A DNA stretch of 64,000 nucleotides from Akkermansia muciniphila (GCA_943331105.2 CALQKH020000005.1:124001-188000), one strand, 5' to 3'; positions 49,274-57,969 are shown, counted from the stretch's first letter. Notes: generated from the sequence alone by a model not told the origin. Numbers and translations: made by a program.

Positions 49274-50216
49274 CTTCACCCTCCCCAATGTCACAATTCC
49301 AGTACATGTAGAAGAGCATAACGCGCGTCAAGGTTTTGTTAGCGCGCAGCAGAGGATCGCGCTCCAGGAGCAAGCGCACGAGATGATTCATTACCTCGTC
49401 AAATGTTTGATAGTCCTTCCGCTTTCCGATGATGCTGAGCTGAAACTCTTCAACTACGGATTCATATAGGCCTAAAAGATCTGCGTTTTCGGGTGCAGCA
49501 AGGAAGGCCTTCACCTGGGCCGTATCTTTTAGGTACCGCCGGCGAAGCTCCTTCGCGTACTCCGGAGTCATCTTGTTGAGGATGTTCTTCGTTTCGTATT
49601 TCGTCCGATCCGTCGGTGGTGTATCGACAACACTCGCCGTGCTTTTCAGATGGCGAGCAAGAGCCTGTACAACCTCGGAAAGCTGATCGGGGCTCACAAT
49701 TAGAGGCGAATCAATCGGGTCGAGATTGACTTGCGAGGCAACTGCAGGGAAGTCCTTGAGCCAGCCCTCAAGCTGCTCAATCCCACACAGCATGATCGAC
49801 GGCTCTGGTATGCCGCACTCTTTAGAGATGCGCGCGCGAATGCTGCTCTCTGCCCCGCCCGTCAGCTTGCGATTGGCGAACAACATGTAGTGATCCAGTT
49901 GCTTTGCCACCCTTAGCTTTTTGATGCGCTGGATTTCTTCGCCGATGATGTTATTTGTTGACTTCGGATTGAAAAAGTCGGTCTCGGAGAAGCTACGGTT
50001 GTAGCCGTAGGTGTGCTTGGCCTGAACGATTACGGTTCCGCTCCACGGAGCTTGGCTGCTTGGCAGCAGTTCTGCGGTACCTACGAATTTGGCATCGCGT
50101 CCGCCGTCGGGGCCCTTCGCAAAGCCTTGGGTTGCCATACCTAGAAGGCGTCGGCACAGCGCTACGACAAGCTCTTCAAACCGTGTGTCTCCCAAGTCTT
50201 CGTAAGCGTACTTCAT
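49257..50216 (-). CDS. ABC-three-component system effector with restriction-endonuclease-like domain
   Basis: A 319-residue protein. N-terminal PD-(D/E)xK nuclease-like domain: FEELVVALCRRLLG, KGPDGGRDAKFVG (Asp), TVIVQAKHTYG (QxK). The C-terminal part (from ~residue 210, TKYETKNILNKMTPEYAKEL, to the end) resembles the ABC-3C C-terminal domain that pairs with the ATPase. Likely first gene of the operon and the nucleolytic effector. ATG at 50216; the upstream region has no strong ribosome site. Confidence 0.8.
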   Translation of the reverse strand: MKYAYEDLGDTRFEELVVALCRRLLGMATQGFAKGPDGGRDAKFVGTAELLPSSQAPWSGTVIVQAKHTYGYNRSFSETDFFNPKSTNNIIGEEIQRIKKLRVAKQLDHYMLFANRKLTGGAESSIRARISKECGIPEPSIMLCGIEQLEGWLKDFPAVASQVNLDPIDSPLIVSPDQLSEVVQALARHLKSTASVVDTPPTDRTKYETKNILNKMTPEYAKELRRRYLKDTAQVKAFLAAPENADLLGLYESVVEEFQLSIIGKRKDYQTFDEVMNHLVRLLLERDPLLRANKTLTRVMLFYMYWNCDIGEGEDATTY

Positions 50217-50250
50217 GCGATCGCGGCTTCTGCCGTCCTATTTCCCGGCA

Positions 50251-50334
50251 TCAGGCAGACCTCTTCGTTGTTAGGGCAAGTGTCTCAATCTTTTGGGCCA
50301 GAACTTCGCCCGGATGGCAGGCTTTAGCAGTCAT
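50251..50334 (-). pseudogene. HigA-like antitoxin N-terminal remnant
   Basis: MTAKACHPGEVLAQKIETLAL followed by TTKRSA then stop resembles the first turn of a HigA-type antitoxin (HPGEVLxxxxxxxLxL...). Only 27 residues remain, so the helix-turn-helix is missing. It lies just upstream of the ABC-3C operon, possibly at an insertion junction. The rest of 50217-50583 has no credible gene. Confidence 0.45.
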
Positions 50335-50583
50335 CGGGTACCTTTTTGGGGAACCGTGCAGTCGCTCTGGCTCCACCTTTAGTTTATGTTTTAGTTGAAA
50401 ATACGCCGTCACGAAGCACGTCATTCGTGAATTATGCCTAAGTGCTTGAAGCGCGAGAAGTCGCCAAGCTTTGAATATCGCGGTGCCCATTGGGGCCGTT
50501 TCTATTGGTGCATTCGCTTGGCGCGTGAATTCGAAGGCGCAGGGCCTGGGTCCGATCGCTGGCCCCGCAGTTCACCGGCTCAT

Positions 50584-51048
50584 TCAGTCGTCGGCGATGG
50601 CCTGAAACTTTGCATGCTGCTCACTCCATAGGGCCGGAATGGTGTGTTTGGTGAACCAATGTAAGTTCAGCCCCTTGGGCTGGGTGCCTTGAAGGATGCT
50701 GTCAATGATTTTGGGATCCAGCAGCGTCAAGCGCATGCATTCGTTGACCGTGGCCTGATCCAGGCCCTCCTGCCTGGCAATTTCAACGCCACTGCGAACG
50801 ATGCCCTCGTCGATCAGCCGCTGCCAGTAAAAGGCCCGCGTGAGCCCTTCAACCAGTTTGGTGTCCGGTAGTTGAGCGTGGTCTTTGGGTAGTTGAGCGT
50901 GGTCTTTGATCACCTGGGCGACGTTTTCCGGGGGCTCAACAACGCTGCGCCCACCGCGTTTGACGAACTTCAGTGGGATGAAGGTGCTGAACTCCACGTG
51001 ATTCGAGGTGGTGGCCACGCTGTGGCTCACCGACTGTGCGTTATTCAT
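50584..51048 (-). CDS. Recombinase-associated HTH-type protein
   Basis: A 154-residue protein read directly after the serine recombinase (ATGA overlap). The central part, VKRGGRSVVEPPENV to ARQEGLDQATVNECMRLTLLDPKIIDSILQG, matches the small helix-turn-helix-like proteins found downstream of phage-type serine recombinases. A 7-residue unit (KDHAQLP) is repeated in tandem. May assist recombination or regulate it. Confidence 0.65.
   Translation of the reverse strand: MNNAQSVSHSVATTSNHVEFSTFIPLKFVKRGGRSVVEPPENVAQVIKDHAQLPKDHAQLPDTKLVEGLTRAFYWQRLIDEGIVRSGVEIARQEGLDQATVNECMRLTLLDPKIIDSILQGTQPKGLNLHWFTKHTIPALWSEQHAKFQAIADD
50867..50908. repeat. Two exact 21-bp tandem repeats in the HTH gene
   Basis: GGTAGTTGAGCGTGGTCTTTG-type units at 50867-50887 and 50888-50908 are identical and in frame, adding seven residues. 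Probably a recent duplication by slippage. Confidence 0.85.
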
Positions 51049-52406
51049 GCAATCTCCAATTCACGCAGGTCATATTCCAGTTGTTCATATCCGGCCAGGT
51101 TCTTGGGCGGAAGGCCGATCAGTGCACCCCAGGCTTCAAATCGCCAGTCCACATGCAAGCCTTCCGGGGCGACGGTGATGCGCTTGATCAGCGTGCGCAC
51201 GATGTCTTGTTTGGCTTGCGTGGCCAACTGGTCCCATATGCCCGCCGTGTTTTTGAAGAACAAGACCATGGCTTCAGGTTCGGTCAGCTTGGGGTTGAGG
51301 CTGTACACCTGCTCCCAGCATTTGTGAACCATCTGACCGGATCGCAACACTTCGAGCACCTTCTCCATCACGGATTTCTCTATACCCGCCGCAGGCAGAT
51401 TGGCAAATTCCACGGTGCCAGCCCCCATTTTTTGGTTCTTGTTGACCACGTAGTAGCGGTACAGCTTGCCGCTGGTCTTGCGGGTGGCCATCGGCAGGTA
51501 GAGGTCTCCATCGGCCGTGAACATCATCCCGCGCAGCAAGAAGCCGTGCCTGCACTTCTGACCGAAGGTGTCGCGAGCCCGATCTCGGCTGTTCTGGGCC
51601 ATGATCTCTTGCACACGGTCCCATTGCGACTGGTCAATCAGGGCCTCGTGTTGGCCTGGATAAAAGTCGCCCTTGTGCCCAATATCGCCGATGTACAGAC
51701 GGTTGTGCAGGATGGTGTAAAGGGCCTGCTTGCTCAGTGGCTTGCCGTTTTTGCTCGTGACGCCTTGCTCTACGAGCTGCTTGACCATGAGAGTGGTCGA
51801 CCGTGTGGCGACAAACGAGTCAAAGATTTGCCGCACAACCTCGGCCTCCTCTGGCACCACCACCAACTTTCGGTTGTCCACGCAGTAGCCCATCGGCACT
51901 GGTCCGCCCATCCACATGCCTTTGCGCTTGGAGGCGGCGAATTTGTCGCGGATGCGCTCGCCGGTTACCTCGCGCTCAAATTGCGCAAAAGACAGCAAAA
52001 CGTTGAGCATCAAGCGTCCCATGGACGTGGCCGAATTGATCTGCTGTGTGACTGAACTGAAGCTGGCCTTGTACCGATCAAAGAGCTGAATCATCTTGGC
52101 AAAGTCAGCCAGTGACCGCGAAAGTCGGTCGATCTTGTAGACCACCACAATGTCGATCTTGCCGTCCTGGATGTCTTGCAACAGGCGCTTGAGGCCCGGG
52201 CGGTCCATATTGCCGCCGGTGAACCCTGGGTCTTCGTAGTTGTCCTCGACTTGTTCCCAGCCCTCGGCGCGCTGACTGGCGATGAATGCTGCGCCAGCTT
52301 CACGCTGCGCATCAATGGAGTTGAAGGCTTGATCTAGCCGTTCGTCCGATGAGACGCGGCAATACACCGCGCAGCGCTTGGGAGTGACTTGTTGCGTCTC
52401 GCTCAT
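51045..52406 (-). CDS. Serine recombinase (large, phage-type)
   Basis: A 453-residue recombinase. Catalytic domain: CAVYCRVSSDERLDQAFNS (Ser nucleophile in VSS), then IDIVVVYKIDRLSRSLADFAK and LLSFAQFEREVTGERIRDK; a recombinase middle domain (GYCVDNRKLVVVPEEAEVVRQIF) follows. The usual Cys4 zinc ribbon is degenerate (KCRHGFLLRGMMFT). It would integrate or excise mobile DNA. ATG at 52406 overlaps the DUF2924 stop (ATGA). Confidence 0.9.
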   Translation of the reverse strand: MSETQQVTPKRCAVYCRVSSDERLDQAFNSIDAQREAGAAFIASQRAEGWEQVEDNYEDPGFTGGNMDRPGLKRLLQDIQDGKIDIVVVYKIDRLSRSLADFAKMIQLFDRYKASFSSVTQQINSATSMGRLMLNVLLSFAQFEREVTGERIRDKFAASKRKGMWMGGPVPMGYCVDNRKLVVVPEEAEVVRQIFDSFVATRSTTLMVKQLVEQGVTSKNGKPLSKQALYTILHNRLYIGDIGHKGDFYPGQHEALIDQSQWDRVQEIMAQNSRDRARDTFGQKCRHGFLLRGMMFTADGDLYLPMATRKTSGKLYRYYVVNKNQKMGAGTVEFANLPAAGIEKSVMEKVLEVLRSGQMVHKCWEQVYSLNPKLTEPEAMVLFFKNTAGIWDQLATQAKQDIVRTLIKRITVAPEGLHVDWRFEAWGALIGLPPKNLAGYEQLEYDLRELEIA

Positions 52407-52873
52407 GCCTTCTTGCCTTTCAAGCCAAAGAAGGCCGGTCCGGACCACTGTGTGCCGGTGATTAACTTGGCAATGGCCGACAGGCTCTTGTACCGCTGGC
52501 CGTCGAATTCATAGCCACCAGTGGGTAGCACCGTGACCTTGTATTTGTGGCCATCAAATTCACGAAAGAGCGTGGTGCCCGGGAGTAGTGTCCGGGTGGA
52601 TGGGGCAGCGGTCTTGATCTTCGAGAACCGGGCTCCGTAGTCGGCCAGCATGTCGCGTGTGCCGGTGGGCAGTGCGCCATAGGCCTGCTCTTGCAGCTTG
52701 TAGATCAAGCGTGACTCGATGTGCGTGCGATTGGGCCGCGAAGGCCGGTGCACAAAGAATTGATCCCACAGGGCCCAGAGCTCGGGCATTTTCATATTCG
52801 GGAGCGCGTGGAGTTGTTCGGATATTTGGCCGGTGCGAAAGATGTCGCGCATCGGCGGGGCGGTGTTTTTCAA
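52403..52873 (-). CDS. DUF2924 family protein
   Basis: A 156-residue protein of the family that precedes serine recombinases in mobile elements: MPELWALWDQFFVHRPSRPNR, LIYKLQEQAYGAL, GTTLFREFDGHKYKVTVL, EFDGQRYKSLSAIAKLITG. Function unknown, possibly a DNA-binding partner of the recombinase. Overlaps neighbours by 4 bases on both sides. Confidence 0.85.
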   Translation of the reverse strand: MKNTAPPMRDIFRTGQISEQLHALPNMKMPELWALWDQFFVHRPSRPNRTHIESRLIYKLQEQAYGALPTGTRDMLADYGARFSKIKTAAPSTRTLLPGTTLFREFDGHKYKVTVLPTGGYEFDGQRYKSLSAIAKLITGTQWSGPAFFGLKGKKA

Positions 52874-53100
52874 GGTTGTGACTCCAGGTGTGTAGACGGG
52901 TTTGCATTGACGCTCTGGTAGGCATGGAAGTCGAGGAACTTGTCTCGATCAGTCGCATATACCCAACTGCTGTGCGCCTGTGCGAGGGCCTGGTGTTGAT
53001 CTACGACCGCTTTTGCGATCAGGTGAGCGATTTGCGAGAGGGAGAGATACCCACTTTTCTCGGCCGGATTGCCTTGGACTGGGTTTTGAAAGTGGTTCAT
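52870..53100 (-). CDS. Small protein leading the recombinase operon
   Basis: A 76-residue protein beginning MNHFQNPVQGNPAEKSG. Its stop overlaps the DUF2924 start by four bases, the same coupling used through this operon, which is the main support that it is a gene. No domain recognised; mostly helical by composition (AHLIAKAVVDQHQALAQAH). Confidence 0.6.
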   Translation of the reverse strand: MNHFQNPVQGNPAEKSGYLSLSQIAHLIAKAVVDQHQALAQAHSSWVYATDRDKFLDFHAYQSVNANPSTHLESQP

Positions 53101-53284
53101 TGAGGGGCTTTGATTGATCAAATCTGACCTCGGAAATCGTAGCCAAAACACCCAAATTCGAGTCGTTGTTTTAGAGGCCCATCAACGCGCTTGAGAGCAC
53201 AAAGCCGCATGAATCCTGGCTTTTTCTGAAACCTCCCAGCATCCATGCGGCTTGGAGCGACGGTTTTGACAGATTTCTGAAAGA

Positions 53285-53300
53285 CTGTATATTTATCCAG
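53285..53300. promoter_or_regulatory. LexA (SOS) box-like site
   Basis: CTGTATATTTATCCAG has the CTG-N10-CAG spacing and A/T-rich centre of a proteobacterial LexA box. It lies 91 bases upstream of the plus-strand gene at 53391 and 185 bases upstream of the minus-strand recombinase operon start, so either could be under SOS control, as is common for mobile elements. The rest of the 290-base gap shows nothing clear. Confidence 0.55.
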
Positions 53301-53390
53301 CAATCCGGCAAAAATCACCAAAAGCCCCAGGACGAAGGACCAAGGGTTCAGACGCCTCATTGCCCAACGAAAAACTACTTGGAGACATTC

Positions 53391-54632
53391 GTGAGCCGTA
53401 ACCAAACCTACGCCGACATATTGCTGAGCCTGCCTGTCGACGACACCCTCAAAACCTTCATCGAGCGCCATGCCTTGCCCATGCCCGAGGGCTGGGCATG
53501 GAGCGACACGGTGCAGACCTCAAGACGACTGATCGGGCTGATTCAGGCGCACCCCGTTGTAGCCATGCGAGACCGCATCGTGGCGGGGTTGCATGCCAGT
53601 ACGCTGCTGGCTTACCCACTGGGCAAACAGGCCATGTTCCAAGCCGCCCATGACCGCCCGGCCGAACTGGTGGGCCTCATTGCCTGCAAGAGTGATCTGC
53701 ACCGGGCCTTCTGGCTGTACGTCCACCACCCGGCACTGTTCGAGGCCGCAGCGGAAATCGAATACCTCGACCACCATGGCCAGCAAGCCCAGCAACATGA
53801 CCTGGGCCTGAAGCGAACCATCAAGCGCGACGAGGTGTCGATCGCCGCATTCGGTGATGCCATCAAAGGCTTCTACCAGCGGGAGCTGGGGTGTGGCGAA
53901 GTGTGCGTGGTCAATGTGCTGGACCGGGCGCGCGGCACGCAGCTGATCTCCATACATGCCAAGGACCTGGCCACGGCCAAGTTGGAGTTCGAAGGCAGCC
54001 AGTTACAGCGGAGGGTGGGAAGTCCGAACATTCACATGGTGCTCGAGTACGCGCAGGCCACCGGCGTGGCTCGCACCATCATCCGTGGCGGGGCCAAGTA
54101 CCACGCCATGCTGTGTGAGGCCTTTGCAAGGCATTTGCTTGGTGTGGATGCCGATGCTCAGCGGATCCAGACGCCACGCCTGAACCTGTCCACGCTGCGC
54201 TTGGGGCTGAACATTCCGCAGGCGATTGATGACGGATTCGTTGGCCTGCAGGTCAAGAGCGTGACTGTGGTCAGTGAATGCCGTCAACTCAAGATGGAGT
54301 GCACGTCCAGTGCGGCCAGCGATCAGCGCTGCGTGACGGATCTGCTGCACGATTACTTCGGCGCAGAAAACCCACTCGCACGCGGCTGGACCATCCAGGC
54401 AGCGGTGCTCAACTTCTATCTGGCGCCGATGCAGGGCAAGAGCCGATGTCAGGTGGTCAGTGTGGAGATCACCAGCAAGGGGCGACTGAACCTGCACAAG
54501 TTCGATGAGAAGCTCCGTGCGCAACTCGAGGGCTATTTGGTCCAGTTGGGCATCCTGAAGGCGCAGCAGGTGCTCAAACCCGACCGGGAGCAGGAACAGC
54601 CTGAGGTCATGGCCAGCAGCTTGTTCGAGTGA
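53391..54632 (+). CDS. Unrecognised 413-residue protein of the mobile region
   Basis: I do not recognise a domain. GTG at 53391 is chosen because GGAGA lies five bases upstream and the protein then begins MSRNQTYADILLSLPVDD. It is soluble, mixed alpha/beta by composition; a Cys-poor N-terminal half and a C-terminal half with LKMECTSSAASDQRCVTDLL. A LexA-like box lies upstream. The next gene begins 8 bases after it, so they form a pair probably related to the element or its defence functions. Confidence 0.75.
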   Translation: MSRNQTYADILLSLPVDDTLKTFIERHALPMPEGWAWSDTVQTSRRLIGLIQAHPVVAMRDRIVAGLHASTLLAYPLGKQAMFQAAHDRPAELVGLIACKSDLHRAFWLYVHHPALFEAAAEIEYLDHHGQQAQQHDLGLKRTIKRDEVSIAAFGDAIKGFYQRELGCGEVCVVNVLDRARGTQLISIHAKDLATAKLEFEGSQLQRRVGSPNIHMVLEYAQATGVARTIIRGGAKYHAMLCEAFARHLLGVDADAQRIQTPRLNLSTLRLGLNIPQAIDDGFVGLQVKSVTVVSECRQLKMECTSSAASDQRCVTDLLHDYFGAENPLARGWTIQAAVLNFYLAPMQGKSRCQVVSVEITSKGRLNLHKFDEKLRAQLEGYLVQLGILKAQQVLKPDREQEQPEVMASSLFE

Positions 54633-54639
54633 GGTGTGA

Positions 54640-55596
54640 ATGGAGTTGACACCCAATCAGCAGGCCATCAGCTTGGCCGCCTTGATGTTTCTGCGGGGCA
54701 GTGCATCATTCGAGAGTAGCCTGCACGATGAAGAAAAAGCTGCACTGCAGCTTCTCAAGCAAGCGAAGGCTGTGGTGGCTGTTGTGGCCAACAGCCGGGA
54801 TGCTGAATGCGCATTCTGCGGCATGTACCGTGGTCCGATCTTCAGGAGTGATGAAGGGCTCATGGTGCAGTGCCCGGACTGTGGCCCGTTTGCGCTGGAT
54901 CCGGCCAGTCAGCGCAGTTGGCGGCTGGACGACGAATGGTTGATCCGCAAGTTGCGCGGCGCTTTGGAAATTTCGCCGCATGCAGCCTTCACGCAAATTG
55001 TCGATGGCGTGTGGGACATTGGGCGGCACAAGAAGCGGCCGGTGGTGTTGGCACGCCGTATTGATCTGGTGGAGCGCCATGGGCTGCGGATTTTTCATGG
55101 ACCCGAGCCGCGCAGTCAAAGCTGGGTGATCACGCCACGGCCTTTGGTGCGGGCACCACTGGAGCCGCTGGCTGGAACAGCCACGTGGTGGCAACTGGAA
55201 GACCGGTTCGCCTTGCACGGTTTGGCATTGCGATTGCTCGATCCGGATCATGGTGAAAAAACCGATGACTTGCAGGACAACACACCAGGCGAGGCTTTCC
55301 ATGGGCCGTTCACCGAAGACTTCACCTGGGTGCATCTGGAAGGGTGGCCGTACGGCCCCATTCGTTTGACCGAAGCCCAGGCACATCTTTTTTCGGCACT
55401 CTGGAAGCACCGCAATCAGCCGCAGTCTGCTGAGTTCCTCATGAGAGAAGCTGGGCTCGCCAGTGAGCGGCCGATAGATGTTTTCAAGGTGAAGGCTGCA
55501 AACCGTGGTGACCCGGTATATGAGGGACCGTTACAAGCGTATGAGCTGTTGGTCAGTAGGCAGCGAAGGCATGGCCTGTATCGCTTGAAACTGTGA
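54640..55596 (+). CDS. Unrecognised zinc-ribbon protein
   Basis: A 318-residue protein with a likely zinc ribbon (CAFCGMYRG then CPDCGPFALDP, residues ~55-90). The rest, including a C-terminal winged-helix-like stretch (LTEAQAHLFSALWKHRNQPQS, FKVKAANRGDPVYEG), suggests DNA binding. Likely cotranscribed with the upstream gene. No specific function can be given. Confidence 0.75.
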   Translation: MELTPNQQAISLAALMFLRGSASFESSLHDEEKAALQLLKQAKAVVAVVANSRDAECAFCGMYRGPIFRSDEGLMVQCPDCGPFALDPASQRSWRLDDEWLIRKLRGALEISPHAAFTQIVDGVWDIGRHKKRPVVLARRIDLVERHGLRIFHGPEPRSQSWVITPRPLVRAPLEPLAGTATWWQLEDRFALHGLALRLLDPDHGEKTDDLQDNTPGEAFHGPFTEDFTWVHLEGWPYGPIRLTEAQAHLFSALWKHRNQPQSAEFLMREAGLASERPIDVFKVKAANRGDPVYEGPLQAYELLVSRQRRHGLYRLKL

Positions 55597-55718
55597 GCAG
55601 ATGAAAACAATCGCGCTAGCTCTTGCGGCACTTCGATTCAGCCAAAGTTGACGGGCAGTGGACGCCTGTGGGGCATAGTCACCGTAGAAACCAGTGGAGA
55701 AGAAATGAATCGTTTTGT

Positions 55719-56714
55719 TTAGTCATTACCGTAGTCGGGCTCGTACTTAATCTCGATTTCTTTGGTTTCAATGAAGTCATCTATGATTCCGGCGGCATTG
55801 ACGGCCGCATCTCCAACCAAAGACAGGCCGCAAGTGGGGCAATGAAATTCAGAGGGGGAGTAAGCTCGTTCGATGATTTCATAACCATAGTCGGCCTCAT
55901 CTTGATCTTCGGCCTTGTCTTCCCATGTCAAGTCGCCTGCTGCCACCCCCCAGGTCTTACATGCAGGGCACTCGTGCGACCAATACTGCGAGTACAAATA
56001 GTGGAAGTCGTTGTAGTTGGCTGGCAGCTTTAGGGTTTCTGCGCGGAAGAGCTTGAATTTGTCGCGCCCTAGCTTGCCGTTCTCGGTTTTTTTGAATTCA
56101 GAGGCGTGGTGGATCACCCGTTGTTTTGCAGCATTCGTCTCTGCCTGTCGGTGTGCTTTGAGTAGCGCCTTGGGAGCTCTAGCATCTGCTCCCAGCCACT
56201 CCTGAAGGTCCATGTCCATGCTTTTTAGGATCAGGTCCGCCGCATTCCAAAAGTCACCTTCCCATCCGTCGTATGGCATGGCAGCGCAAGCTGCCTCGCC
56301 AGAGTGTAGTTCAGCGTTTCGGCGGTCAGCCAGCTTTTTGCAACTCTCGATCACAGGTGTCGAGAAGTGCGGCACCGTATGATTGAGGCGAGCATAAGCT
56401 ACCGAAGCATTGATGGTGCGTACTTTGGTGCTGGTAGTGATGCCGCAGGCTTCTAGCAGGCTGTTGGTGTTCTCGGATTCAACCACCAAGGAAGGATGAA
56501 TTCCCGCAAGCTGCGCCTTGGCCAGTAGCTCCAAGGCACCAGCGGCCCACAGCTGGCATTCTGTTTCGAGTGAAGCCTGCTTGGCGTCAACGCTTCGCTT
56601 GGCCAAGAGCTTGGATTTTGCTAGCAGAGCATCGTACGATAGGGCTATGGGGATTGGCAGCCTAATCCCCTTTTGGGAATTTTTAAAGAAGTCCTTTTTA
56701 GTGATGCTGCTCAT
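55719..56714 (-). CDS. HEPN-like protein with RNxxxH motif and zinc knuckles
   Basis: A 331-residue protein. The N-terminal ~200 residues look all-helical; RNAELH at 132-137 fits the HEPN catalytic RNxxxH, and the spacing of helices around it (ELLAKAQLAGIHPSLVVES, AADLILKSMDMDL) fits too. The C-terminal third has HECPACKTWG and FHCPTCGLSL, a likely zinc-binding pair. HEPN proteins are usually RNases in toxin or defence systems. Its ATG overlaps the oxygenase-like stop (ATGA). It is the last gene of a three-gene coupled operon. Confidence 0.7.
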   Translation of the reverse strand: MSSITKKDFFKNSQKGIRLPIPIALSYDALLAKSKLLAKRSVDAKQASLETECQLWAAGALELLAKAQLAGIHPSLVVESENTNSLLEACGITTSTKVRTINASVAYARLNHTVPHFSTPVIESCKKLADRRNAELHSGEAACAAMPYDGWEGDFWNAADLILKSMDMDLQEWLGADARAPKALLKAHRQAETNAAKQRVIHHASEFKKTENGKLGRDKFKLFRAETLKLPANYNDFHYLYSQYWSHECPACKTWGVAAGDLTWEDKAEDQDEADYGYEIIERAYSPSEFHCPTCGLSLVGDAAVNAAGIIDDFIETKEIEIKYEPDYGND

Positions 56715-57403
56715 GCGGTTCCTTCCATGACACTGACCCGATACAGAATGCGATTAGCAGATTTGGTGGCGTCGGCTCGACGGTGAAGCATTTTCCAATT
56801 GTCAATGACCAGCACTGAGCCTGGCCCCCAATTGTGGGTGTGACTCGGTTCCAAGTCTTGATCCAAGAGCTTCTGCATCAGGGCCTTAGCCCGTGTCGTA
56901 GCTCCCTCCATGCAGCCTGGATCGAATCGAGGAAATGATTGACGTTTGGCTGTTATCGTGGCGTAAAAAGACTTAGACCCAGTACGTACTAAGAAGGGCT
57001 CCGACTGGGCTTCATCTTTCAGGATTTTTGGGATTAGCGTTGAGGCTTTCAGAAGCTCGGTGCAGGCTGTTTCGGTGGTACTCTGGTGCATGCCCATAAT
57101 CAAGTAGCGAGCAGGTTCTATCCTGTGAGCCAAGTCCATATGCCAGGGCTGTTGGCCAGTACCTGTGATTCGACTCAGGGAGCAAGGGGTGGCTTCATGC
57201 TTTTTTAAGGGTATGAGCTCGTCCACTAGCCTTCGGTTCCGGGTGGGCACCGGTATCCCTAAGGCACGTCCAAGTCCTAGCAATATGAGCTTAAAGTCAT
57301 GGCTCTTTGACGCTTGGCTATACAGAGAAATCCATCCACGGGCATCCAGTGTTGCTCGTTCTTCTTGAGTTAGTTGACCAACTGTATGAATAGTTGCGGT
57401 CAC
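56711..57403 (-). CDS. TauD/TfdA-like Fe(II)/2-oxoglutarate oxygenase-fold protein
   Basis: A 230-residue protein. His88-x-Asp90 lies in PWHMDLAHRIEPARY and the distal His about residue 207 in DNWKMLHRRADA, with Arg in RILYRVSVM; this is the TauD/clavaminate-synthase-like iron triad. GTG at 57403 overlaps the stop of the membrane gene as GTGA. Such an enzyme would hydroxylate a small molecule, nucleotide or residue, but here it is embedded between a membrane/coil protein and an HEPN protein. Confidence 0.75.
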   Translation of the reverse strand: MTATIHTVGQLTQEERATLDARGWISLYSQASKSHDFKLILLGLGRALGIPVPTRNRRLVDELIPLKKHEATPCSLSRITGTGQQPWHMDLAHRIEPARYLIMGMHQSTTETACTELLKASTLIPKILKDEAQSEPFLVRTGSKSFYATITAKRQSFPRFDPGCMEGATTRAKALMQKLLDQDLEPSHTHNWGPGSVLVIDNWKMLHRRADATKSANRILYRVSVMEGTA

Positions 57404-57969
57404 ACTATGCCCTTTTTCACGCGCTCCCACTCGTGCTTCAGGAGCGTCTGCATGTGCGCAACTACCTTGTCTCGGGCAGCGTAGAAATCCTTTTTTGCTT
57501 TCTCTTTTTGCTCTGGCGTTTCGTTGGGCGGTGGGTTCGCTGATGCATCGCTAAGCGACCCTAGCAGCGATACGAGCTTGTTGTGTTCTTCCTCTTTGGG
57601 ATTGAGTCGCAGCTTTATGCGAATGCCTAGCTCAGTGCCCCGGAAGTTGTACTGTGCTATGTCCTCAAAGTTCTTCGCTGCGTCCGCTGGTGAAATATCT
57701 TTGTTTGGTCGATTTAATTCATTCAACCGTGCCATTACGGTCAGAAATTCGGACATGTCTTTGCGCAGCTCATCAATCCAGATCTGTCGCTTCGCAGATA
57801 CGTTATCGGCGGCTGTTCGCTGCGCGATAGTTTTTTGAAGGTCTGTCTGTCGCTTCGCGATGAGCCACTGCAGAATAGGCCCAACAATCATTGCAACAAA
57901 AGCGACGAACGCAAGAGTCCCTTTATTGATGACCTCTACCCACCACGCTGGGTCAATCGGTGCCGACAT
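57400..57969 (-). CDS. Membrane-anchored coiled-coil protein
   Basis: A 189-residue protein: one N-terminal transmembrane helix (GTLAFVAFVAMIVGPILQWLI, residues ~17-37), then helices with SAKRQIWIDELRKDMSEFLTV and a charged C-terminal region (EKAKKDFYAARDKVVAHMQTLL). Similar small membrane proteins occur widely in accessory islands without a known job. First gene of the coupled operon; its C-terminus overlaps the oxygenase start. Confidence 0.7.
   Translation of the reverse strand: MSAPIDPAWWVEVINKGTLAFVAFVAMIVGPILQWLIAKRQTDLQKTIAQRTAADNVSAKRQIWIDELRKDMSEFLTVMARLNELNRPNKDISPADAAKNFEDIAQYNFRGTELGIRIKLRLNPKEEEHNKLVSLLGSLSDASANPPPNETPEQKEKAKKDFYAARDKVVAHMQTLLKHEWERVKKGIV

Noticed and set aside
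51036-52055. Plus-strand open frame opposite the serine recombinase
   Set aside because: Antisense to a conserved catalytic domain.
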